Source: Desulfobacteraceae bacterium (GTDB lineage: Bacteria; Desulfobacterota; Desulfobacteria; Desulfobacterales; Desulfobacteraceae). Taken from it: 16,312 nt of DNA. A model generated the notes under the pieces. That model saw only the letters and a list, made by a program, of their open reading frames with translations, was not told the DNA's origin and searched no databases. Each line of letters begins with the position of its first letter. Position 1 is the stretch's first letter. The translations under genes and the position numbers were made by a program. The stretch spans positions 1 to 16,312 of the forward strand of contig JAFLJU010000238.1 in the NCBI GenBank assembly GCA_022712835.1. Direction: 5' to 3'. Shown here one piece after another: positions 9,736 through 16,132 of this stretch.

Positions 9736-10742
9736 TGGGCATCTCCTAATGTTGTTTTTTGAATATCGTTTTCAACCAGCACTTTTACAGGCAACAGTTT
9801 CTGGTTGGACCGGCTTACCTCTTTTAAGTACGGATCATCATACATGGTAATGTGTAATTTGTCGGAAACCGTTTCCGATTGAAATGCCGGAATGGAAGAC
9901 ATGTCGATAACCGATTTGCAATTATTTTGGGAAACAATGTCAAAAAGACGTGTCTGATAAGTTTCGCATATATTGGTGGTTGCGATAAAACAGTGAAAAG
10001 GGGTGTCGTAGAGGTCTTCGGGCAGAGTGTTCAAAGAGCAGATCTGAAAGGGGTAGGGGTTTTCCCTGTTCTTTTTTCTAAATTTTTTGGCAACCCTGGA
10101 AATCATGACGACGTTTGTGTAGTTGTTTTGACTGGCATATTGGGCAACCTGCAGAGATAACATCCCGGCACCCACAACAATAAGGGTTTTAAAGCTTGTA
10201 CCCTCCACCCATTTATTGATCAGAGAAAGGGAGATTCCTTCATAATCGTCAACTGCGTAAAAATTGTGATTTTCCCTTACCTGTTTGGCATTTTTCAGTA
10301 CGTTGTTGCCAAAGCGTTTCATGGTATGGTCGTCAGGTAAAGAATTCACTGCCTGGAGAACCTGGTAATATATGAATTTTTCACCCAGGATGACGGATTG
10401 CACCCCGCAGGAAATTTCCATCAAACGGTTTTCAAGCGCGTCTTTCCCTCTGATGCACCTGGCCTTAATCCCTAAAACCTTTTCAATAGGATCTTCGGAT
10501 ATGGGAAACGGATAATAAGCCTCTACCCTGTGGCATGTGGTAACCAGCAGAGCATCTTTAAAGTGGTTACAGCAGTTTTGTTTTATTTCCGAAGAGAGAA
10601 GAGCCAGTTTTTTAGGATCGACAAAGGTATGATCAAGATAGTAGCATACGTACATCTCCCCAGTGACCACGGATTGTGAAACAGTGAAATCTCTGTCTTT
10701 TGTAAGAATACTGATAGTGACTCCTTTTTCCGGAACCCGCAT
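9732..10742 (-). CDS. Short divergent glutamyl-tRNA reductase-like protein
   Basis: Distant relative of HemA, which reduces glutamyl-tRNA with NADPH to glutamate-1-semialdehyde. Of 336 residues, the catalytic-domain signature TTCHRVEAYY (68-77, Cys70 at the nucleophile site), SCGVQSVILGEKFIYYQ (111-127, the counterpart of ASGLDSLVLGEPQILGQ) and NAKQVRE are clear. A NAD(P)-binding Rossmann domain starts with LIVVGAG (187-193), followed by SVIDMSS at the VDIAVPR position. By my alignment the conserved active-site His of HemA is replaced (Ile97), and the His just before the ASG block is Arg106. The C-terminal dimerisation domain is missing, since HemA is usually about 420 residues. No heme gene is near, so this is probably not the housekeeping enzyme. 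It may act on another aminoacyl-tRNA or acyl thioester. The start is unsure: ATG 10742 lacks a good binding site, and family homology begins near Met30 (10655). Confidence 0.82.
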   Translation of the reverse strand: MRVPEKGVTISILTKDRDFTVSQSVVTGEMYVCYYLDHTFVDPKKLALLSSEIKQNCCNHFKDALLVTTCHRVEAYYPFPISEDPIEKVLGIKARCIRGKDALENRLMEISCGVQSVILGEKFIYYQVLQAVNSLPDDHTMKRFGNNVLKNAKQVRENHNFYAVDDYEGISLSLINKWVEGTSFKTLIVVGAGMLSLQVAQYASQNNYTNVVMISRVAKKFRKKNRENPYPFQICSLNTLPEDLYDTPFHCFIATTNICETYQTRLFDIVSQNNCKSVIDMSSIPAFQSETVSDKLHITMYDDPYLKEVSRSNQKLLPVKVLVENDIQKTTLGDAQ

Positions 10743-10763
10743 GCCCTATATATAGAATAGGGC
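10743..10763 (-). other. Stem-loop abutting the start codon of the reductase-like gene
   Basis: GCCCTAT (10743-10749) and ATAGGGC (10757-10763) are perfect 7-bp inverted arms with a 7-nt loop. They fill most of the 34-nt gap between the phosphotransferase and reductase-like genes. In the minus-strand transcript the second arm ends directly before the ATG at 10742. No T-run follows, so it does not look like an intrinsic terminator. It could mask the ATG, act as an RNA-processing site, or support a start further downstream. Confidence 0.6.
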
Positions 10764-10776
10764 AATTTTGTCCCGC

Positions 10777-11646
10777 TTATAGGTCGTTAAACTCCAGCCA
10801 GAGGTTTTCGAAATTTTGCTGATGGCCTCTGGCTATTTTTTGATAATCCAGATCAAGGGCAACGTGGCGTTCAGACACAGGACTCCATAGGTACGTCAAG
10901 AGTTCCGATGCGCATTTTAAGGCAATAAAGCGACGGCGCAATTCATCTGTCACCTGTGACTGAAAGTAAGCTTCCAGAATCTGATCTTCCAGGTCCAAAG
11001 ACAGGTCGCAAAACGAACTGAAACAGGCAAGATCGAATAACGCGGTGTTAAACCCAGCATACTCCCAGTCAATTATCCACAATTTTTTTCCGTCGTCAAT
11101 AAAATTCGATGCCAGAAGGTCATTATGGGTGACCACGGGATCAATAGGACCCACCGCCTTTTCCAGAATCGAGTTGATATCCATAAGCCGGGGCAGATCT
11201 TTAGATATCGGATGGCTTCCCTTCCTGAGGATGGTGGCATAGTTGCGGCAAACATGAAAGACCCAGAACATAAGGACCGGGCCTTGAATATGACGGATGA
11301 TATGTCTGTGGCATCTTTGAATCAGAGGGACCAGGCGGATTAAATTGTCCTGTTTGGCAATATCTTTATTTGTGAGCGTTTTTCCGTGAATATACCGGGT
11401 GACCATAACACCGGGTTCCTGCCACACAACCTCAGGGGAAATCCCTGCTGAATGGGCAGCCCTGGAAACCGCCAGTTCATTAAATCGTTTTACACAATGG
11501 ACGTCCAGATCATGTCCCAGTCGTACAAAAAACGATTCACCCTGATCCTCTACAAGAAAATTATGATTGCTGTGTCCTCCTTTGATCGGTTCGGCAACGA
11601 CATTGCCCTTCCAGAAGCCAAGTTGCGCAATTTTATCCTTCATCAT
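10777..11646 (-). CDS. Choline-kinase/aminoglycoside-phosphotransferase-like kinase
   Basis: Small-molecule kinase of the protein-kinase-like fold, 289 residues, cytosolic, expected to move the ATP gamma-phosphate to a hydroxyl of an amino-alcohol or similar compound. The N-lobe has KGGHSNHNFLV and a FFVRLG strand. The catalytic Brenner motif is HNDLLASNF (H174, D176), and the metal-binding motif is IIDWEYAG (D193), followed by TALFDLA. The IDWEYAG form is closer to choline/ethanolamine kinases (LicA type) than to antibiotic kinases, but substrate choice cannot be read from this. Two tandem ATGs exist (11646 and 11643). GGAGG lies 1 nt before the first and 4 nt before the second, so the second is more likely used. 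Third gene of the minus operon, 15 nt after the methyltransferase. Together with the downstream exported phosphoesterase it forms a possible phosphorylate-inside, dephosphorylate-outside pair. Confidence 0.85.
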   Translation of the reverse strand: MMKDKIAQLGFWKGNVVAEPIKGGHSNHNFLVEDQGESFFVRLGHDLDVHCVKRFNELAVSRAAHSAGISPEVVWQEPGVMVTRYIHGKTLTNKDIAKQDNLIRLVPLIQRCHRHIIRHIQGPVLMFWVFHVCRNYATILRKGSHPISKDLPRLMDINSILEKAVGPIDPVVTHNDLLASNFIDDGKKLWIIDWEYAGFNTALFDLACFSSFCDLSLDLEDQILEAYFQSQVTDELRRRFIALKCASELLTYLWSPVSERHVALDLDYQKIARGHQQNFENLWLEFNDL

Positions 11647-11661
11647 GCCTCCGGGAAAGGG

Positions 11662-12495
11662 TTAATTGCGGGCTGCAACAATAAAGGTTGTCTGGCCGAT
11701 ATGTTTCCTTTTCCGGTCATGGATTTCGACATAAGCGGCAAGTGTTCCCTTAGCATCCATTCCTTTGACCTCTTCCATGACACGGATCAATTCTTCATCT
11801 GTCACCAGGGCAAAGGTGGAGTCCCCGTCCCGCCACTCTTTGTCCAGTGGTCCCTGCTTGTCAAAATAGGCCGCACCCCGGCACATGGCATCCAGGGCTG
11901 AAAACCGCCCGTTTAAATGAAATCCGGATTCTGATAAGAGCTGGTCAAGGGTTTCCAGCGGTTGATACCGTCTACATAGTTTTTCCACAGCTTCCGGAAT
12001 CAGGTGATAAAACCAGTATCCGTTCTTTATCTGTTCCTGTGAACTTGTGTTTATGATGAGTTGGCCGTTGGGGCGCAACACACGGTGAAATTCTTTGAAT
12101 ACCCTGCGGCAGGCTGAAAAACCTTCATCCGGGTTGCTGTCGAGGTGATGCAGCACCTGGTTGATGATAATCGCATCAAAGGACTGGTTTTCAAAGGGCA
12201 AGGCGTCTATACTTGCCTGGTGAAATTGGATTTTTCCCTGATCGACATAGGCTTTTAGTTTTTCTGCAGCAATGTCAAGCATGCCCTGGTTAAGGTCAAC
12301 TGCTTTTATATGACCGACACGGGGTAAAAGAACCTGGGAATAATTACCGGTTCCACATCCTGCATCCAGAAGTGTTAACTGATCAAAAGGGCCGTCCTGT
12401 TTCGCAAGGGCGCCAAGTATGATTTCCACACCGGCCGGCAGCCTGGTTTTATCATAGCTTCCAGATGTCTGTGTATAGTTTTCGAATTTGCTCAT
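11662..12495 (-). CDS. Class I SAM-dependent methyltransferase (minus operon)
   Basis: Cytosolic methyltransferase of 277 residues. Motif I is LLDAGCGTGNYS (42-53), and the acidic residue Asp67 lies in IKAVDLNQGML. ALPFENQSFDAIIINQVLHH covers the post-I acidic loop and strand 4, and FHRVLRPNGQLIINT gives strand 5, as in UbiE/Methyltransf_11 enzymes. The C-terminal part (about 180-277) is longer than a minimal fold and likely shapes the substrate pocket; I do not recognise its subfamily. It shares only the fold motifs with the methyltransferase at 3901-4662, so the two are not recent copies. It starts 6 nt after the stop of the PotD-like gene without a clear ribosome binding site, so translation probably depends on coupling. 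The substrate is unknown, but an amine or hydroxyl compound imported with help of the upstream binding protein is a reasonable guess. Confidence 0.88.
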   Translation of the reverse strand: MSKFENYTQTSGSYDKTRLPAGVEIILGALAKQDGPFDQLTLLDAGCGTGNYSQVLLPRVGHIKAVDLNQGMLDIAAEKLKAYVDQGKIQFHQASIDALPFENQSFDAIIINQVLHHLDSNPDEGFSACRRVFKEFHRVLRPNGQLIINTSSQEQIKNGYWFYHLIPEAVEKLCRRYQPLETLDQLLSESGFHLNGRFSALDAMCRGAAYFDKQGPLDKEWRDGDSTFALVTDEELIRVMEEVKGMDAKGTLAAYVEIHDRKRKHIGQTTFIVAARN

Positions 12496-12501
12496 AGATG
12501 A

Positions 12502-13623
12502 TTATTCTTGTTTCCGTTCCTTCAGATCAACGCCTTTGGTTGCATTTTCCCATAAAATTTTTATGCCATTACGATCTCTTTTTTTCTTGATTGTAGGATA
12601 AAAATGACGGTATTTGGCCACATAGTTCGGATCATCAAGGTGGAATTCCTTAATTTTTTCCTCCGGTAGCTCATCAACTATATTCTGGGTGACAGGGGCG
12701 CAGGAAAGATAGTTTACTACCACATCAACCTGATATTTTTTACCCAGAGTAAAGTTAATCCACTCTTCAGCCACTTTCTTCAGGAAAGGTTTGTTTTTTA
12801 AAGAATGACCCAACGCATGGGAGTCAACCCAGGCAGGAGAGCCCTCTTCAGGATCGACCATCTTCCATTCTTCTCCCAATTCTTTGAGACCGGAAAGAGA
12901 CCATCCCCAGGAGGCTCCCATATGCATACCCTTTAAATCGTGGGGAGAATCAATTCCAGGCCAGAATGAATGGGCATTTTCAACCAGTGCCCTCAGTTTT
13001 GTGTGAAAGGCCTCATTGTTCAACTTTGAAAAATTGGACATATCGGCGGGATCGTATCCCATGGTCAGTGCTGTAACATAAATATTAACCTCAGTAGTCC
13101 CTTTGGTTATGGCGAATTTCCCTTTGTATTTTTTATCCCAGAGTATGTTCCAGGATTTGGGCGGGGTGGAGAAATATTTGGTACTGTATGCCAATCCGTA
13201 TGCGCCGTGGGCAATGGGTGCGGCGTATACCTTTCCGCCAAAGGTGGTATAGGGCGTAAAACTCTTTAATACATGTTTGAAATTCGGTATATTTTCCAGG
13301 TTAAGGGGAAGTGCCAGTTTGTTTTCCACGAATTTCCAGCGACCGTCATTTAGAATCTGTTGGGTGGGTACAAAAATATCCGCCTTACCAGTCCTGACAG
13401 GAACAAAAATTTCAGTGGTATCCTGAAGATAGGTACGGTTGATTTTAACCTTCTTGCCATATTTTTTTTCTACGAAGCCTTCAAATTCCGTTATATATTC
13501 ATCAGGCGCATATCCATCCCAGGTCAGTAGATTCAATACGTCTTCAGCCAAGGCCTGCGATGACCCGATTGCCAGGACAATGCCAACAAGGCACAATGAA
13601 ATAAAGCTGCTTAGTCTTTTCAT
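12502..13623 (-). CDS. PotD-like periplasmic substrate-binding protein of an ABC transporter
   Basis: Periplasmic solute-binding protein of the spermidine/putrescine type (bacterial SBP family), 373 residues from the ATG at 13623. Residues 1-26 are a Sec signal peptide with a cut after ALA. The mature protein opens with LNLLTWDGYAPDEYITEF, the usual PotD-like first strand and helix. It continues with ADIFVPTQQ, APIAHGAYGLAYSTKYF, KYKGKFAI and a C-terminal region ending in LSCAPVTQNIVDEL. I chose 13623 and not the in-frame ATG at 13644 because the signal peptide begins there and GGGGGA lies just upstream. The fold binds polyamines, but relatives bind other small cations, amino acids or acids, so the ligand is open. 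No permease or ATPase gene is next to it in this window, which is unusual. First gene of the minus operon. Confidence 0.88.
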   Translation of the reverse strand: MKRLSSFISLCLVGIVLAIGSSQALAEDVLNLLTWDGYAPDEYITEFEGFVEKKYGKKVKINRTYLQDTTEIFVPVRTGKADIFVPTQQILNDGRWKFVENKLALPLNLENIPNFKHVLKSFTPYTTFGGKVYAAPIAHGAYGLAYSTKYFSTPPKSWNILWDKKYKGKFAITKGTTEVNIYVTALTMGYDPADMSNFSKLNNEAFHTKLRALVENAHSFWPGIDSPHDLKGMHMGASWGWSLSGLKELGEEWKMVDPEEGSPAWVDSHALGHSLKNKPFLKKVAEEWINFTLGKKYQVDVVVNYLSCAPVTQNIVDELPEEKIKEFHLDDPNYVAKYRHFYPTIKKKRDRNGIKILWENATKGVDLKERKQE

Positions 13624-13691
13624 ACTTCCCCCAAACCGAAACAATTTATGATATAAAACACTAAAAAATATTACCTAAAACCCAACTACTA

Positions 13692-13720
13692 AGTAGGCAT
13701 GAAAACTTGATTTTTGTCAA
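13692..13720 (-). promoter_or_regulatory. Candidate promoter of the five-gene minus operon
   Basis: Read on the minus strand, a perfect TTGACA (13715-13720) is followed after 17 nt by CCTACT (13692-13697), a weak -10. An 11-bp palindrome CTACTAAGTAG (13686-13696) overlaps this -10, so it could be an operator. The transcript leader would be about 60 nt. The perfect -35 makes it the best candidate, but the -10 is poor, which may mean an activator is needed. Confidence 0.35.
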
Positions 13721-14404
13721 CCAAAATGTATTACCCAAATCCACCGCCTATTTCGCCGGAGTGGAGATTTCCGAGGCCCAAACGCTTGTGAGTGCCAATT
13801 TTTGGGCGCAACTATCCTGTGGCGTGGGACATATATATAAATTCTGGGCGCACATCTTGATCATAAGTTTATCCAGAAGGAGCTCAGGCTCCCTGTAGTA
13901 TAGCAATTGGTTTTCGTGCTGTAATCAGTGTGTCAAAAGACAAAGACGGGTGTCCTTTAGGCAAACGCAAAAATAGACTGCGGGAACATTTGATGATCCT
14001 ACCCGGAATGTTGATTATTGAAAACTCACTATTTTTTCGAGTCTATCTGCATTGTAGGGAAAGGAAGAATTAATTGGGGATCTTCCATGCCGGGTAAATG
14101 TTGTTGTTTTTCAAGGGCGGTAAAATCTGAAGCGAGCTATATCCAGGAGCGTTGGATACTTTTTGTTCAACTGCTTGAAAATGAACGATTGCGGATCAGT
14201 TGACCGAAGAACCCTATTGACAATTGAACTGTTTCTTTCGTAAAGAGGTTCGATTATTTTATGGTCTGAAACGGATTGCATATTTGTAATAGTTTTCATG
14301 CATCCCCTTAAAGGTGCGTTATCTTTTATAGTAGATGAAAAACGGCCGTTGTATAGCTTATATGATAGTAACTGTCTATATTTTAAACATTAAACTTTGA
14401 AATG
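13721..14404. other. Long intergenic region, no gene recognised
   Basis: No convincing gene in either direction; the open frames of about 60 codons have no ribosome binding sites or recognisable products. It holds a small hairpin GGAGC-TCAG-GCTCC (13879-13892), a GGAAGA/TCTTCC inverted pair (14063-14086), two direct copies of TGGGCGCA (13803-13810 and 13845-13852), and a perfect 10-bp palindrome AACGGCCGTT (14341-14350) about 65 nt before the radical SAM start. The last 100 nt are AT-rich and probably include the radical SAM promoter, but no clear -35/-10 pair stands out. The rest may be decayed coding DNA. Confidence 0.5.
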
Positions 14405-14501
14405 AGAAAGGTAAAATGAAAAAAAACGAGTTCTTATTGTAAATTGTTTTATCGATGAATTCAGAACCCCAATCCAACGGCCATCGAAGCATCCTCAATC
14501 A
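14405..14501 (+). other. Ribosome binding site, probable native start and A8 frameshift of the radical SAM gene
   Basis: GAAAGG (14405-14410) lies 5 nt before ATG 14416, which is followed by eight A residues (14419-14426). From this ATG the frame stops after eight codons (TAA 14440-14442). In the frame of the downstream gene, the same DNA from the A-tract reads KRVLIVNCFIDEF and continues without a stop into Met 14502. That is a typical first beta-strand of a cobalamin-binding domain. Six or nine A residues would join the ATG to this frame. The annotated-style start at 14502 has no ribosome binding site and would cut off the first strand of the domain. Confidence 0.7.
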
Positions 14502-15947
14502 ATGACAACTGCATTCTTAGCCGGTATATTTTCACCTGATCTTTGTGATATAAAATTATATGATGAAGTATTCAGCGGACCACTGGAAGATGAACAACTC
14601 CTCTCTTTTCCCGATATGCTGGTTCTTACAGGTTTAAACGCATCCTTTGACAGAATGCTGCATTTAACTGCGTATGCCCGGACCAAAAATAAAAATGTAA
14701 TTGTTGTAGCAGGCGGGCCTATTATCCGAATGCTTTATAATTATTCAACACGATTTTTTGATTATTGTTGTACCGGAGACATTGAGCAAATTGCGGATGT
14801 AATTGAAGATGCTTTTGATAAAACCTATATATCAGAAAGCTTTTTGGAAAAAGGATGGGCAATTCCCAGGTATGATCTTGCCTACTGGATGACACATTTT
14901 GGATATGTTGAATCGAGCAGAAACTGTTGCTATAGTTGTGATTTCTGCTCGCTGACAGGTGAAGAAGCGAAATTTAAGGAGTATTCCATCGATTATCTGC
15001 GTGACCAAATTACTGCAATGGGAAAAAGACGGATACTAGCCTTTCTTGATAATAATTTTTGCGGGACAAACAGACAATATCTTTTAGATCGGCTTGAGCT
15101 TCTCCAGGAATTCAAGGAGAGAGGATATTTTCAGGGATGGGCCGGTATAACTATCAATGACATTTTCCGGGAAGACGAAACTCTTGAACTGGCACGAAAA
15201 TCAGGATGTGTAAATCTTTTCAGTGGTGTTGAATCCTTTGATAAAGAAACTCTGATCAATTTTAAAAAATATCAAAATTTACGGATGCCCCAGGTGGAAA
15301 TTATCCGTAAATGCCTGGATGCTGGGATAGCATTTTCTTATGGCCTTATTTTCGATGTGTCAACAAGACCCATATCAGAGTTTAAAGCAGAGCTTGATTT
15401 CATCATTAATAATCCCGATATACCTCTGCCGTGTTTTCTTACCCTGGCAATTCCACTTGTGGGAACGCCTTCATTTCATCAGTCGCTGAGAGAAAAGCGG
15501 TTTTTACCCAATATTAAACTTCGGGATTTAGACGGTACAACGTTAACGCTAAAACCTTTAGACTCAATAAACGAAACGGTCCAATTTATAAACGACATCC
15601 AGAATCTTTCAGGCTACAGGCGTAAAATATTCCATCACAGCTTAAGATTTTTTAATCGATATAAGAGCAAAATGCCATTGTGGTCCCTGGGAACCGCTCT
15701 CTTTAGCGCACCTCTTATCTGTGCTCCGAAATTGACAACAGCAAGGTCGGAGATATTCAAAAGATTTCAAAAAGGGTATAAAAAGCATACAAGAACCTTT
15801 GTCGGTTCAACCGAACCCTTAGATTCTTTTTATACTCCCGCTTTCAGGATTGACTCACGATATGAAAATTATTTCAACCCCACAATGATCACGGACTGCC
15901 AGGGAAATTTATCAGAAAAGCTTTATATGGATTTATATCAAAATTGA
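14502..15947 (+). CDS. Radical SAM protein with cobalamin-binding-like N-terminal domain
   Basis: Radical SAM enzyme; 481 residues are open from ATG 14502, about 28 more belong upstream across the A8 tract. The N-terminal part has LYDEVFSGPLEDE, DMLVLTGLNASFDRML and NVIVVAGGP, the layout of a B12-binding Rossmann domain, but the DxHxxG cobalamin-ligand motif is not seen. The radical SAM core begins near 137 with the cluster-binding Cx3Cx2C residues Cys142, Cys146 and Cys149 (the extra Cys143 is inside the motif). ILAFLDNNFCG, GWAGITIND, NLFSGVESFDKETL and FSYGLIFD are later core strands. Residues about 360-481 form a C-terminal extension that I cannot assign. The architecture matches B12-binding/radical SAM proteins used in cofactor, lipid and natural-product chemistry. 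The reaction is unknown. It is transcribed away from the minus operon, so co-function is only suggested. Confidence 0.88.
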   Translation: MTTAFLAGIFSPDLCDIKLYDEVFSGPLEDEQLLSFPDMLVLTGLNASFDRMLHLTAYARTKNKNVIVVAGGPIIRMLYNYSTRFFDYCCTGDIEQIADVIEDAFDKTYISESFLEKGWAIPRYDLAYWMTHFGYVESSRNCCYSCDFCSLTGEEAKFKEYSIDYLRDQITAMGKRRILAFLDNNFCGTNRQYLLDRLELLQEFKERGYFQGWAGITINDIFREDETLELARKSGCVNLFSGVESFDKETLINFKKYQNLRMPQVEIIRKCLDAGIAFSYGLIFDVSTRPISEFKAELDFIINNPDIPLPCFLTLAIPLVGTPSFHQSLREKRFLPNIKLRDLDGTTLTLKPLDSINETVQFINDIQNLSGYRRKIFHHSLRFFNRYKSKMPLWSLGTALFSAPLICAPKLTTARSEIFKRFQKGYKKHTRTFVGSTEPLDSFYTPAFRIDSRYENYFNPTMITDCQGNLSEKLYMDLYQN

Positions 15948-16048
15948 GACCGGAATTCTTATGTCTCTGCCGTCATGTCTGTCCTCCGGATTTACAAGCC
16001 TCTAAAATTAATTGTAACAAGTTTATATGAGTTTGTATCAAAATTAAA
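15921..16048 (+). repeat. Imperfect direct repeat of the radical SAM gene 3' end
   Basis: The last 28 bases of the gene region (15921-15948) recur at 16021-16048, exactly 100 bp downstream, with 22 of 28 identical; five of the six differences are A/G changes. In the matching frame the copies read LYMDLYQN-stop and VYMSLYQN-stop. This looks like the tail of a former second copy of the gene; upstream of it the frame is broken by a stop and a probable 1-nt indel. Confidence 0.5.
15949..16020. other. Short non-coding stretch after the radical SAM gene
   Basis: AT-rich, with no strong terminator hairpin found after the stop at 15947. CCGG-containing pieces near 15951 and 15987 could pair weakly, but no T-run follows. 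Confidence 0.3.
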
Positions 16049-16132
16049 TAAGTGATTAATAGACTGATTATTAATGGTTTGAGAGAATTCAGCAACATTA
16101 AATACTCAACTTTCTGAGAAGTAAATCCATCT

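Noticed and set aside
9732..10742. Calling the reductase-like gene the housekeeping hemA
   Set aside because: It lacks the dimerisation domain, departs at key His positions and has no heme-synthesis neighbours.
13803..13852. Two direct copies of TGGGCGCA spaced 42 bp
   Set aside because: Only 8 bp identical with differing flanks and no third copy, so chance is likely; listed within the intergenic description only.
13889..13960. tRNA-like stretch beginning GGCTCCCTGTAGTATAGC
   Set aside because: The start resembles a D-arm, but no acceptor-stem partner, anticodon stem or GGTTCGA T-arm can be folded.
14018..14203. 61-codon frame with a helical tail ending in LLENERLRIS, considered as a transposase remnant
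   Set aside because: No ribosome binding site, no terminal inverted repeats and no clear family match; kept as unexplained intergenic DNA.
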